Below the pieces are notes generated by a model. That model did no database searches. It saw only the letters and a program-made list of their open reading frames with translations, and was not told the DNA's origin. 64,000 bases of DNA from FEN-1139 sp038207155 (GTDB taxonomy: Bacteria; Myxococcota_A; Polyangia; Polyangiales; Polyangiaceae), in contig JBBRAB010000008.1 in the NCBI GenBank assembly GCA_038207155.1, forward strand, positions 62,001 through 126,000, in the 5' to 3' direction. Below, piece after piece: positions 54,060 through 62,593 of the stretch (its first letter is position 1; each line of letters starts with the position of its first letter). The translations under genes were made by a program, and so were the position numbers.

Positions 54060-54821
54060 TCAATCGCCGCCCAGCTGACAGAGCGCTTCTTGCCCCACAG
54101 GGCAGGCGATTCGCACGTGAAAGTGATCCGCGTGATCGCTGAGTCCCTCGGGCTGCGAGGTCATGTTGGCCGCGCGCAGGATCAACTCGTCGGGTTCGCC
54201 CCGTTCGCGCGCCTCGGCCATGAGTAGAGCCTTGAGGTGCCGCGCGACGAACACGTGGCTGACCATGGCGCGGCGATCGAGCAGCCAGGCGCGCAGCAGC
54301 AGCCAGTTGCGAGGCACATCGAAGCGCAGATCCGCTCGCGAGCGGCCGTGACCACGCAGATCGAAAGCCACAAAATGCTCGAGTGACACCGAACGACCCC
54401 GACTGTCGAGCGTGAACAACGCCACATCCGCGTCGCGGCCGTTCTGGTGCGAGCGGTGCCCCGCCAGAGGACCGCCCTGCGCCGCGGAGAGATCACCGAG
54501 CAGCAATTTGGCCCCAGGCAAAGCCGCCGCGACGTCGTCGGCGCTGCGCTCGAGCATGTACACAAGCGAGGGGTGACCGTAGTTGGCGTTGCGACTTCCC
54601 GGGCGGATCTCCAGGTGCGCTCCTTCGCGCACCCGACGGGGTCGGAGCTGCCAACCGTCGTAGGGCAGCCCAACGCTCAGCGACATCAGCACGTACGGCG
54701 ACTGCTGAAAACGCGCCGGAAGTCGTCGCGTAGCCCTGCCGCTCGCTAGCGCAGACCAGCCGCACCCCGCGAGCAGGGCGAGGGCGATGACCAGACGAGG
54801 GATTCCGATGGGTCTCGACAA
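54060..54821 (-). CDS. mepA: MepA-family murein endopeptidase lipoprotein
   Basis: 253 aa. Lipoprotein-type signal (LVIALALLAGC, Cys20). LAS-type zinc peptidase: GDLSAAQGGPLAGHRSHQNG with HxxGxxxD (His125, Gly128, Asp132), and the second zinc motif SDHADHFHVRI near residue 230. It should cut D-Ala-mDAP bonds of peptidoglycan and is not inhibited by penicillin. The tight spacing to the ferredoxin gene shows one transcript. Family is clear; the symbol is by homology only. Confidence 0.85.
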   Translation of the reverse strand: MSRPIGIPRLVIALALLAGCGWSALASGRATRRLPARFQQSPYVLMSLSVGLPYDGWQLRPRRVREGAHLEIRPGSRNANYGHPSLVYMLERSADDVAAALPGAKLLLGDLSAAQGGPLAGHRSHQNGRDADVALFTLDSRGRSVSLEHFVAFDLRGHGRSRADLRFDVPRNWLLLRAWLLDRRAMVSHVFVARHLKALLMAEARERGEPDELILRAANMTSQPEGLSDHADHFHVRIACPVGQEALCQLGGD

Positions 54822-54938
54822 GGATGATTACCGGCAAAGGCTGCTGGGGGCGTCCTCCCTGGTAACAGGGCGGACGCGCGGGAGGCAACAAAGCCGCAGC
54901 AGCTCACAGTAACCCTGTGACAAGGCCGAATGCAGCCG

Positions 54939-55664
54939 TCAGAGCGGGCCCGCGCTGAGACCGTGAGCACTCAGCAGGAGCTCAAGGGTGGCCTCAAGCG
55001 CCGCGTTTGCGCCGGGAGCGAGCAACGCCCCCTGAGCTCGCCCCGCCGCGCGTAGCTCAGTAATCGCCGGCTTGCCGGGCTGAGAGAGCTCGTGCGTGTG
55101 TCCGACGTACCAGGCCTCAAGCTGCGCAGGGCTCACCTCGAGGTGAAACTGCAGCCCGATCGCGTGATTTTCCAGCTGAAACGCCTGGTTTGGTGTGGCC
55201 TGCGTGCAAGCGAGCAGCCTCGCAGTCGGCGGCAGATCGAAGGTGTCCCCATGCCAATGTAGAACCGGCAGACCCTCGATGGGCACGAGCACACTGGCGC
55301 GACCCGCGGAAGTCAACTCGACTGGACTCCAGCCGAGCTCAGGGTTGCCAGGATAGACTCGCTCACCGAGGGCGCGCGCCATCAGCTGAGCACCGAGACA
55401 GATCCCGAGCAGGGGCTGCTGTCGCTGTAGCGCCCCCTCGAGCAGGCGGAGTTCGTCGGTGAGAAAGGGATAGCGCTGCTCCTCGTAGACGCCGATGGGC
55501 CCGCCGAGCACCACGACGATCGCCGCTGCCGCGAGCTCAGCTGCAGTCGGCAGCGCGATCGGGGCGTCGTACTGACGCAGTGACAGCCCACGCCGCTCGA
55601 GCATCGGTGCGAGGCGGTCGAGCGACTCGAAGGGGACGTGGCGAACGACGATGCAGTGACTCAT
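54939..55664 (-). CDS. Class I glutamine amidotransferase (GMP synthase-like)
   Basis: 241 aa. Class I amidotransferase fold: VVVLGGPIGVYEEQRYPFLTDEL, the nucleophile elbow LLGICLGAQLMARAL (Cys in GICLGAQ) and HWHGDTF, QFHLEVS for the His-Glu of the triad. Stand-alone proteins of this group act on small peptides or amide bonds, or are of unknown function. The start at 55664 overlaps the stop of the upstream gene (ATGA), so it is translationally coupled to the GE-H lipoprotein gene. Confidence 0.9.
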   Translation of the reverse strand: MSHCIVVRHVPFESLDRLAPMLERRGLSLRQYDAPIALPTAAELAAAAIVVVLGGPIGVYEEQRYPFLTDELRLLEGALQRQQPLLGICLGAQLMARALGERVYPGNPELGWSPVELTSAGRASVLVPIEGLPVLHWHGDTFDLPPTARLLACTQATPNQAFQLENHAIGLQFHLEVSPAQLEAWYVGHTHELSQPGKPAITELRAAGRAQGALLAPGANAALEATLELLLSAHGLSAGPL

Positions 55665-56737
55665 GGCTTGGCGACCTGCCGTGCAAACACCAAGACGTAG
55701 GATTTTGGTCCGGTTTGAAAGAGCAGCGTGCGGTCTGGCAAGGGATCCTTGGCGACAATGGGCGTGACCGGCAAGTCCCTCCAAGCCGGACTGTCCTTGA
55801 CCTGCTCGCGCACGAGCAGATCGAGCTCGACATAGGCGCCGGCAGTGCGCTCAAGCATGGCGGGTCCAAAGCTCCACGGAGCCCGCGCTGCGCTTGGCTG
55901 AGCGTCGTTGTGCAGCGCGCCTCCGTAGGAGATGACCAGCCCTCGCTCACCCCGCGACGCCGCGAGCAGAGCCTCCAGCTGCTCCTGACTGCGTCGCTCG
56001 ATCAGCTGCAACATGGCGTCGATATCGGAGCTGCCCGCCGCCAGCACGGTGCGGTAGTCCTCACAGCTCGGTGTGAGCGCTTGTGGATGCATCCCAACCG
56101 ACTGGGCAACGCGCCCGAGTCGCTGAAACTCCGTCGGATTGATGCTCGCCTGTGGGCTCGTCACTTCGCGCTGCCGGGCTGCGACCTCCTTGACCCGCTG
56201 ATCGCCGCAATCACTCCGCCCCAACCAAAGCTCGATCAGTAGCTCCGTCGACTGAGCGCAGAGCCATGGCAGCTGCTCGGTGAACAACGCCGTGGACGAA
56301 CGCACACCCTTCACGTCCTGTTGCAGGTGCGCCTCACCGACGGCAAGCAGGCGAGGATGGGTCTCGGACAAGAGGCGCGCGATGGCTGGACCGGGCGCGG
56401 AAAAGGCACGACAACCAAGCTCACCGCAGGGCACGCCAGGCTCTTCGGAAGGGGATTTCGCCGGGCAAATCGGGGTCGCGGCCGTCGCGGCGAGCGCCAC
56501 GGAAGGCGCGGTGGCCGCGGGCGCTACGCAAGGCGCGGTGGACTCAGGCGCGGCGCTCGAACTCGGAGGTGCCGAGGGGGTGACCGTCGCTTGGGTCCCT
56601 GGGGGTTGGTTCGGCGTGTGGCACCCGAGCAGCGAACTCAGGGCGACGCCAGTTGCAAACACCAGACGCGGACCTGTCGCGGTGCGCGCAGACGACGGAG
56701 CTGACCTCATAGCGAGGTTGGACAACGCGCGCGTCAC
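55661..56737 (-). CDS. Lipoprotein of the ChaN/Tiki-like superfamily
   Basis: 358 aa from the GTG that overlaps the upstream stop (GTGA, 56734-56737); an ATG at 56710 is the alternative. Lipoprotein signal (FATGVALSSLLGC), a Pro/Ser/Ala linker, then a domain from ~110 with LLAVGEAHLQQDV, TELLIELWLGRSDCG, ALLAASRGERGLVISYGGALHND. The GExH near the start and SYGGALHND near the end match the ChaN/Tiki/EreA superfamily (haem-binding or hydrolytic). No metal-transport genes are near. Middle member of a coupled three-gene operon. Confidence 0.7.
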   Translation of the reverse strand: MTRALSNLAMRSAPSSARTATGPRLVFATGVALSSLLGCHTPNQPPGTQATVTPSAPPSSSAAPESTAPCVAPAATAPSVALAATAATPICPAKSPSEEPGVPCGELGCRAFSAPGPAIARLLSETHPRLLAVGEAHLQQDVKGVRSSTALFTEQLPWLCAQSTELLIELWLGRSDCGDQRVKEVAARQREVTSPQASINPTEFQRLGRVAQSVGMHPQALTPSCEDYRTVLAAGSSDIDAMLQLIERRSQEQLEALLAASRGERGLVISYGGALHNDAQPSAARAPWSFGPAMLERTAGAYVELDLLVREQVKDSPAWRDLPVTPIVAKDPLPDRTLLFQTGPKSYVLVFARQVAKP

Positions 56738-57468
56738 ACAGTTCCCGGAAGCTCAGGCGCGCGCGACAGGGCGCGTTCGATGCTCGCGAGGGCCTCCCCG
56801 AGCGCGCCTTTGCCACCCTTACCGCCGTAGCCGTGAGGCAGACCGACGGACCGCGCAGCGCTGATCAGCGGATCGGAATGGCGGTGCTGAACCAGGAGCT
56901 CAAGCAGCACGAGGGCAGCCAGGCGCCCCTCGCGGATGCGTCGCTCCAGGTTGCCAATCGCATGGGTGCCCTGGCGCGTCGTGTCGACCCACTCGATATG
57001 CTGCAGGAGCTCCGCGGGAAGGTGACTGAGCCGCTCCTTGTGCGGAGCACCGCCCACGATCACCAGCGGACCGCGCGAAGTAGCCGTCGTTAAGTGAGGC
57101 AAGCCGTCGTTGACGGAAGCCGCCGCAGAGTCGCTGACGGTGCCGGTCGAACGGGGCGCGCGAGGCAGCGCGGGCGATTGCTCCGGCGCTGGGGCGACCG
57201 ACTTGGTCGGGGCGAGCGCCAGCTCGGGCAGTGACTGTACCGCTGCCAACAGCCGCTCGGCAGCCCGAGCGGGGTCGACGGGCACCTTCGGGCGAGCGAG
57301 CTCGTGACTGGTGGCAAGCTCAAGAGCGACCACTGACTCGAGTGCCGCGACATAGCCGGCGAGGGCCTGCGTCACGGCGTCAGCCGCCTTGAGCCGATCG
57401 CGCCGACGAGCGTGGTACGACGCTCTGAGCGTGGCGAGGAGGTCTTCTAGGGCGGGGGCGTCACTCAT
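56734..57468 (-). CDS. DUF2325-like protein
   Basis: 244 aa from the ATG at 57468. N-terminal helical part (~1-60, coiled-coil-like: LEDLLATLRASYHARRRDRLKAADAV) and an Ala/Pro linker lead to a C-terminal domain (~130-240) with GPLVIVGGAPHKERLSHL, HIEWVDTTRQGTHAIGNLE and LAALVLLELLVQHRHSD, which follows the DUF2325 pattern (Rossmann-like, function unknown). Its stop overlaps the start of the ChaN-like gene (GTGA). First of three coupled genes; oriented away from the aroG leader. Confidence 0.65.
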   Translation of the reverse strand: MSDAPALEDLLATLRASYHARRRDRLKAADAVTQALAGYVAALESVVALELATSHELARPKVPVDPARAAERLLAAVQSLPELALAPTKSVAPAPEQSPALPRAPRSTGTVSDSAAASVNDGLPHLTTATSRGPLVIVGGAPHKERLSHLPAELLQHIEWVDTTRQGTHAIGNLERRIREGRLAALVLLELLVQHRHSDPLISAARSVGLPHGYGGKGGKGALGEALASIERALSRAPELPGTV

Positions 57469-57568
57469 GGCAGTACCGTCGGGCAAGGTTCGCTGTGGCC
57501 GGCGGCGCCGGTCAATCAAAGGCTCGCGGGGTTGCGCGATCAACCCTGCTCGTTACACTTAGCCCACG

Positions 57569-57649
57569 ATGCCCCGCGCCAACAGCCATCGCTGGTTCGC
57601 GTACGCAGAATCGGCCTTTTGGCCGCAAACTGCGGGACCTGCTCGCTAA
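57569..57649 (+). CDS. Aromatic leader peptide upstream of DAHP synthase
   Basis: 26 codons, starting MPRANSHRWFAYAES and then AFWPQTAGPAR and TAA. Five of the 26 residues are aromatic (Trp9, Phe10, Tyr12, Phe17, Trp18), as expected for a regulatory leader that senses aromatic amino acids. It ends 23 nt before a strong hairpin and 73 nt before the aroG ATG. Too short for most gene finders; the call rests on residue content, position and the hairpin. Confidence 0.65.
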   Translation: MPRANSHRWFAYAESAFWPQTAGPAR

Positions 57650-57672
57650 GCTTCGAGAGCGAAGGCACTGGG

Positions 57673-57712
57673 CCCCCAGATCGCGGCAAGCGACTGGGGG
57701 TTTCGTCGTTTC
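57673..57712 (+). terminator. Attenuator-type terminator before aroG
   Basis: CCCCCAG-A-TCGC (57673-57684), loop GGCAA, GCGA-CTGGGGG (57690-57700): an 11-bp stem with one bulged base, followed by TTTCGTCGTTTC. It lies 10 bp before the aroG start, so it can stop transcription before the gene. A smaller hairpin CTTCG-AGAG-CGAAG at 57651-57664 follows the leader stop and may be the pause or competing structure. Confidence 0.7.
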
Positions 57713-57722
57713 GGACCCCGCC

Positions 57723-58787
57723 ATGCACCAGACCAACAACCTCCACGTCGTCGAGACCCTCCCCCTTCTGACCCCGGACCAGCTCAAGAGCGAGTTCCCG
57801 ATCACGGGAACCATCGCTGATCAGGTTCACGCGGCGCGCGAGGCGATCCGTGCCGTCCTGACTGGCAAAGACGACCGCCTCCTGGCGATCGTCGGCCCCT
57901 GCAGCATTCACGATCCGTCAGCCGCTCTCGACTACGCGCGCCAGCTGCAGCCGCTCGCGCAGCGCTTTGAAGGCGAGCTAGTGGTCATCATGCGCGTCTA
58001 TTTCGAAAAACCGCGCACCAACATCGGGTGGAAGGGCCTCATCAACGACCCGCAGCTCAATGGTAGCTACGACATTCCAACCGGGTTGCGCCTGGCGCGC
58101 GGACTGCTGCGCGACGTGACGGCAATCGGGCTCCCGACGGCGACCGAAATGCTGGATCCGATCGTGCCCCAGTTCCTGGCGGATCTGGTGGCCTGGGCGG
58201 CGATCGGCGCGCGCACCACCGAAAGCCAAACTCACCGCGAAATGGCGTCGGGACTCAGCATGCCGGTCGGCTTCAAGAACGGCACCGACGGGGGGCTCGA
58301 GGTCGCGGTCAATGCCATGCTTTCCGCGCAAAATCCGCATCGTTTCCTGGGTATCGACGCCGACGGCCGCATCGCGGTGGTCGTGACCTCGGGCAACCCG
58401 GACTGTCACCTAGTGCTGCGCGGCGGCAATGGGGGTCCGAACTACGACGCTGACACCGTCGAGTCCGCCGTGAGCTCGCTGGACAAGGCCGGCGTTACTC
58501 CGCGCATGATCATCGACTGCAGCCACGACAACAGCGGAAAGAACCACCAGCGACAGCCGGAGGTGTCGGACGCAGTGGCCGCGCAGCTTGTGGCCGGCTC
58601 AACGCACATCGTTGGCGTCATGGTGGAGAGCAACCTCGTGGCTGGCAATCAGAAGCTCAAGCACCCGGTCGATGCCATGACCTATGGCCAGAGCGTGACG
58701 GATGCTTGCATCGACCTCAAAACCACAGAGCTCATGCTCGAATCACTCGCAGGCGCCGTCACCCAGCGTCGCCAGCGCCAGATTTGA
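57723..58787 (+). CDS. aroG: 3-deoxy-7-phosphoheptulonate (DAHP) synthase, class I
   Basis: 354 aa, typical AroF/G/H length. Condenses PEP and erythrose-4-phosphate, the first step of the shikimate pathway. Family sequence: AIVGPCSIHDPSAALDYARQL, MRVYFEKPRTNIGWKGLINDP, EMLDPIVPQFLADLVAWAAIGARTTESQ, LSMPVGFKNGTDGGLEVA and IDCSHDNSGKNHQRQ. The ATG at 57723 starts the family N-terminus. Regulation is probably by attenuation through the leader peptide and hairpin just upstream. It is followed 22 bp later by a thioesterase gene on the same strand. Which aromatic amino acid inhibits the enzyme is not clear from sequence. Confidence 0.96.
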   Translation: MHQTNNLHVVETLPLLTPDQLKSEFPITGTIADQVHAAREAIRAVLTGKDDRLLAIVGPCSIHDPSAALDYARQLQPLAQRFEGELVVIMRVYFEKPRTNIGWKGLINDPQLNGSYDIPTGLRLARGLLRDVTAIGLPTATEMLDPIVPQFLADLVAWAAIGARTTESQTHREMASGLSMPVGFKNGTDGGLEVAVNAMLSAQNPHRFLGIDADGRIAVVVTSGNPDCHLVLRGGNGGPNYDADTVESAVSSLDKAGVTPRMIIDCSHDNSGKNHQRQPEVSDAVAAQLVAGSTHIVGVMVESNLVAGNQKLKHPVDAMTYGQSVTDACIDLKTTELMLESLAGAVTQRRQRQI

Positions 58788-58809
58788 ACGCGAGCCGAGC
58801 TTGCCCGCC

Positions 58810-59292
58810 ATGGACGAACAGGACATCGCTCCGCTCTTTGCCAAACACCTGTCGGGTTATGACGACGCCATGGGTGTCGTCATAACCTCAGCCACGCCCA
58901 CGCGCGTCGAGGGTCACCTCGTCGTGGCCGAGCGACACCGCCAGATCCACGGGGTCGTGCACGGTGCGGTGTTCGCCGGCCTTGTCGAGACCTTCGGCTC
59001 AGTCGGGGCGCTGGCCTCGGCGCGTCGCGAGGGCAAGACGATCGTCGGACTTGAGAATCACACCTCGTTTTTGCGCGCGGTGCGCGAAGGCAAGCTCCAT
59101 TGCGTCGCCGAACCCCTGACCGCGGGACGTCGCACCCAAGTTTGGGAGGTCACCATTCGCGATGACTCGGGGCGAAAGGCGGCCGTTGGCCAGCTCCGAA
59201 CGCTCCTGCTCGCCGCCGACGCACCGCTCGCCGGTCAGCCCGCGGTGGCGTCTGCCGCCAACAACGCCAGCACCGCCGGCGAGTCCAAGTGA
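58810..59292 (+). CDS. PaaI-type hotdog thioesterase
   Basis: 160 aa. Single hotdog domain: HLSGYDDAMGVVITSATPTRVEGHL, the conserved HGVVHGAVFAGLVETFGSVGAL and VGLENHTSFLRAVREGKLHCVAEPL. The family cleaves aryl- or acyl-CoA thioesters. It lies 22 bp after aroG and its stop is overlapped by the GTG of the next gene (GTGA), so the three probably form an operon. The substrate is unknown. Confidence 0.9.
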   Translation: MDEQDIAPLFAKHLSGYDDAMGVVITSATPTRVEGHLVVAERHRQIHGVVHGAVFAGLVETFGSVGALASARREGKTIVGLENHTSFLRAVREGKLHCVAEPLTAGRRTQVWEVTIRDDSGRKAAVGQLRTLLLAADAPLAGQPAVASAANNASTAGESK

Positions 59293-59660
59293 CAGCGCTC
59301 GAGCCATTGCACTGGCTGATCGACGGGTACAACGTGATCTGCTGCCTGAAGCTCGCTCCCCCCGGTCAGCCCTGGTTTAGTCCCGAAGCCAGGACGGTGC
59401 TGCTTGAGTTCGTTGAACGGCACTCGCCGAGCGACCGCAAAGTGAGCGTGTTTTTCGACGGAACGCAGCCGTCCGAACCTCACGCCGCGCGAATCGACCT
59501 GATCTTTGCTCCAAGCGCCGACGACGCGATCGTAGCGATGGCGTCCCCGAACACGCTCGTGGTGACCCGTGATCGCAGTCTCGGAGATCGCGCGCGCCAT
59601 CGCGGAGCCACCGTGACATCTCCCTGGAAAGCCTGGGAGCGCGGGGGCCCTCCGAGCTAA
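59289..59660 (+). CDS. NYN/YacP-like ribonuclease domain protein
   Basis: 123 aa, GTG start overlapping the upstream stop. NYN-type PIN-like fold: LHWLIDGYNVICCLK (first catalytic Asp), VSVFFDGTQP, FAPSADDAIVAMA and LVVTRDRSLGDRARHRGATV. Relatives such as YacP/Rae1 cleave mRNA at the ribosome. Acidic residues of the active site are present. Third gene of the aroG transcript; no obvious link to aromatic synthesis. Confidence 0.85.
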   Translation: MTALEPLHWLIDGYNVICCLKLAPPGQPWFSPEARTVLLEFVERHSPSDRKVSVFFDGTQPSEPHAARIDLIFAPSADDAIVAMASPNTLVVTRDRSLGDRARHRGATVTSPWKAWERGGPPS

Positions 59661-59712
59661 GCCCGCCGGAACCTTTTGACTCCCATGCCCGGGCAGAGTA
59701 CCGATCTAAGGC

Positions 59713-59922
59713 ATGTCGACCTGTGGGCACCGCGCCGTCCTCGTCATCACCCACACCGTGGCCGACACGTCGACGAATCTCGCCAAGGACCGCATCGAGC
59801 TTGTCTGTCGCCAGCCCGAGCACCATCAGGGGCCTCATGTCGACGCCGAACAGGGCGAATCCTGGGGGGGCGAACCGGGACGCATCACGATGTTGCTGCG
59901 TGACGAGTCCGAGCTGACCTGA
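59713..59922 (+). CDS. Small hypothetical protein with His/Cys-rich segment
   Basis: 69 aa. Cytosolic-looking; contains CRQPEHHQGPHVDAEQGESW, a pattern seen in small bacterial proteins of unknown function, and an N-terminal Cys. The codon pattern is gene-like. It is 52 bp after the NYN gene on the same strand and convergent with dtd. It may bind a metal through Cys and His; this is inference. Confidence 0.6.
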   Translation: MSTCGHRAVLVITHTVADTSTNLAKDRIELVCRQPEHHQGPHVDAEQGESWGGEPGRITMLLRDESELT

Positions 59923-59937
59923 GCTCGGGCCTGCACC

Positions 59938-60387
59938 TTAGAAGGTCTTTTGGCTGTCGACCAGGATGGTCACTGGACCGTCATTGACGAGCTCGACCTG
60001 CATGTCGGCGCGGAATCGGCCGGTTTCGACCTGAAGCCCGCGGCTCCGACAGACCGAGCAAAACCGCTCGAACAGCTCGGCAGCGCGACCTGGCTCCATC
60101 GCATCGGTGAAGCTGGGGCGTCGACCACGCCGGACATCCCCAAAAAGCGTGAACTGCGACACCGCGAGCAGGGCTCCCCCGACCTCGGCCAGCCCGAGGC
60201 TCATTTTGCCCTGCTCGTCCTCGAACAGCCGCAGTCCGCACACCTTCTCGGCAAGGGACTCGGCATCGCCGTCCTGGTCGGCCTGACCCACGCCGACAAA
60301 AACAAGAAATCCGCGCTCGATGCGGCCCACGAGCTCACGCCCCACGGTGACTTGGGCCCGAGAGACCCGCTGAACGACGCATCGCAT
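59938..60387 (-). CDS. dtd: D-aminoacyl-tRNA deacylase
   Basis: 149 aa, typical Dtd size. Hydrolyses D-amino acids (and Gly) from tRNA. Family signatures: MRCVVQRVSRAQVTVGRELVGRI at the start, LAVSQFTLFGDVRRGRRPSF (active-site SQFTLFG) and the cross-subunit Gly-Pro motif VNDGPVTILVDSQ (Gly-cisPro). The start at 60387 gives the family N-terminus; the longer upstream frame is not coding-like. Divergent from the Ser/Thr kinase gene with 193 bp between starts. Confidence 0.96.
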   Translation of the reverse strand: MRCVVQRVSRAQVTVGRELVGRIERGFLVFVGVGQADQDGDAESLAEKVCGLRLFEDEQGKMSLGLAEVGGALLAVSQFTLFGDVRRGRRPSFTDAMEPGRAAELFERFCSVCRSRGLQVETGRFRADMQVELVNDGPVTILVDSQKTF

Positions 60388-60580
60388 GGCTGAGCGATAG
60401 CGACTCCCCTCGGCGCTGTCGAGGGCCCGAGCCCGAGCGAGCGGCTGCCAGCTGCGGCGGGCCCCCATCGGGGGAGGTCGCAAGCTTCAGACCTGACAGA
60501 CCAAAATTTCGCTAGACTCGGCTCGCTCGCAGGGTCCGCAAGCCCACTGGTTCCCGCGAGGCGCTAGCGAGGAGCTTACC

Positions 60581-62551
60581 GTGACCGAGCCTCATTCCAC
60601 ACCACTGCCGACGGACCGCTTCCTCGGGACCAGCATCCGTTCCGACATCAACCCCGCGGTGGAGTTTCGGATCGAGCGACTGCTGGGTGAAGGAGGAACG
60701 GCGCGGGCCTATTTTGCTTTGCGCGTCGCGCCGGACGGTGTGGCCCCGGTCGTCATCAAGATCATCTTGCCGCGAATCGCCAGAGAGAGCGGCGAGACGG
60801 CGCTGCTGGTGATCCGTAAAGAGGCGGTCGCCCTCGGGCGGCTCAACGAGCGCACGCCTCCAAGTCCGTACGTCGTGCGATTCATCGATACCGGGACCGT
60901 GCCCTATGCCGACGGACGCCAAGTCCTCGCCCTGCCCTGGGTCGCACTTGAATTCGTCAATGGAGGAACGGAGGGCACCGCGCTCGATGAGCGGATCGCG
61001 TACTCGCTGCGGACCACCGGCTACGCCTTCGATCCCGATCGCGCCGCACGCGCGGTGCAGGCGCTCGCTGCCGGGCTAAGCGAGATCCACGAGGTTGGCG
61101 TCGTGCACCGCGATCTCACACCCGGCAACGTGCTGGCCTGCGGTAGCGGCGACACCGAGATGTTCAAGATCTCGGATTTTGGTATCGCGCGACCGATCGG
61201 TCTTTCTGCCACCTTCGGCGCGATCGCCCTCGGAACACCGGGCTACGTCGCACCTGAACAGGCCTTCTCCGGCTCGATTCCGATCGGTCGATACAGCGAC
61301 GTGTTTGCGCTCGCAGCCGTCGTCTATTTCATCCTGACGGGCGAGCATTACTTTGCCGCTCGCTCCATCGTGGACGCGCACCAAGAGGTCCTGCGCCCGG
61401 CGCGTCGCAGTATCGCCGACGCGCGCGGACTCTGCCCCGAACTCAGGGAACGTTCGGCCGCGGTCCAGGCGATCGATCTTGCGCTCGCACGGGCAACGTC
61501 CGCCGATGTGCGAGCGCGTCCAAACGAGGCCCGACTCTTTGCCGAGAGTCTGATGCCTTGGCTCAGCGATCAACCACGCAGCGTGCGCCTCAGCACTCGC
61601 TGGCTTGGAACCGTCCACAACCTACGCCCTTCCCCTTCGCGACTCGAGCGGACCTGGCTGCTGCGCCACCCGCCGGGGGATCAACGACTCATCCTGGCTG
61701 CTGCGTGGAATGCGGCGGGACATTGTCTCGCGAGCACACCGCAAGGACTCGAGTATTTCAGCGGCAGCGAGTGGACTCCGATGCCCGCTGACGAGCTCCT
61801 GAGCGGACGTCGCATTCACGCCGTCGAGCGCCTGCGCCCCACGACCTGGCTCGTCGGCACGAGTGGCGCGCGACTGGTCGAAGTAGGGCGCGAGGGTTCG
61901 CGCATCATCTCGGAAGGACCGGAGCCGAGCTTTACCTTCGTGGATTTCGACGGCGATCCCGAGGATCTGGCGGTCGCTATCGCCGAGGCACCGGGCAGCC
62001 CACCCGTACTTGCCACGCTGATTGGACGCCGTTGGCTCAAGGCCATGCCAGTGCCTCAGGCGGTGATGCTCTCGGGGCTCATTCGAATTGAGGACGAGCG
62101 CTGGTTGGTGACCGGGCGCACGCTGCAAGGTCGCGCGTTCGTGGCCCTGTACTCGCCACTGCAGCAAGAGCTCAGCCTGCTGGCCTCACCCGACGCGCGC
62201 GCGATGCTGGCCTGCACAGCGCGGCGTGGACGTCACCTGGCGCTCGCCGTGGGTGGCAACGGTGCGGTGGTCGGCGTTGAGGAGGGACGCGTCACGCAAA
62301 CGACGCTCGCTGGTCAACCCGATCTCACCGCCATCGCGCTGGACGCCACAGGGCAGGCGTATCTCGCGAGCCTCGGTCGCGTCTGGCTTCGCGGCGACGA
62401 CGGAGGCTTCTCCTGCCTTTGGCAGGATCCGACGTTCAATGTGCCCTTCGTGAGCATCCACGCGGAGCTCGGTCAAGTCGTGGCACTCACCGTCGACGGC
62501 GGAGTGCTCGAGGGTCGAGCCCAAATGATGGGCCCGACCATGCCGGCCTAG
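60581..62551 (+). CDS. Ser/Thr kinase with C-terminal beta-propeller-like domain
   Basis: 656 aa, GTG start with GGAG upstream. Kinase domain (~28-325): LLGEGGTARAYFAL, VVIK (Lys60), HRDLTPGN (175-182; Thr replaces the usual Lys), DFG (~199) and GTPGYVAPEQ. The catalytic Asp and Asn are present. The C-terminal half (~345-650) has repeating short beta units (AAWNAAGHCLASTPQG, RPTTWLVGTSGARLVEV, AIALDATGQAYLASLGRVWLRG) as in a 6-7-bladed propeller, probably for ligand or protein binding. No transmembrane segment. Confidence 0.9.
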   Translation: MTEPHSTPLPTDRFLGTSIRSDINPAVEFRIERLLGEGGTARAYFALRVAPDGVAPVVIKIILPRIARESGETALLVIRKEAVALGRLNERTPPSPYVVRFIDTGTVPYADGRQVLALPWVALEFVNGGTEGTALDERIAYSLRTTGYAFDPDRAARAVQALAAGLSEIHEVGVVHRDLTPGNVLACGSGDTEMFKISDFGIARPIGLSATFGAIALGTPGYVAPEQAFSGSIPIGRYSDVFALAAVVYFILTGEHYFAARSIVDAHQEVLRPARRSIADARGLCPELRERSAAVQAIDLALARATSADVRARPNEARLFAESLMPWLSDQPRSVRLSTRWLGTVHNLRPSPSRLERTWLLRHPPGDQRLILAAAWNAAGHCLASTPQGLEYFSGSEWTPMPADELLSGRRIHAVERLRPTTWLVGTSGARLVEVGREGSRIISEGPEPSFTFVDFDGDPEDLAVAIAEAPGSPPVLATLIGRRWLKAMPVPQAVMLSGLIRIEDERWLVTGRTLQGRAFVALYSPLQQELSLLASPDARAMLACTARRGRHLALAVGGNGAVVGVEEGRVTQTTLAGQPDLTAIALDATGQAYLASLGRVWLRGDDGGFSCLWQDPTFNVPFVSIHAELGQVVALTVDGGVLEGRAQMMGPTMPA

Positions 62552-62593
62552 CTGCCGCGAGGCCAATCACGGCGCGCGAAATCGTGCGCGTCT

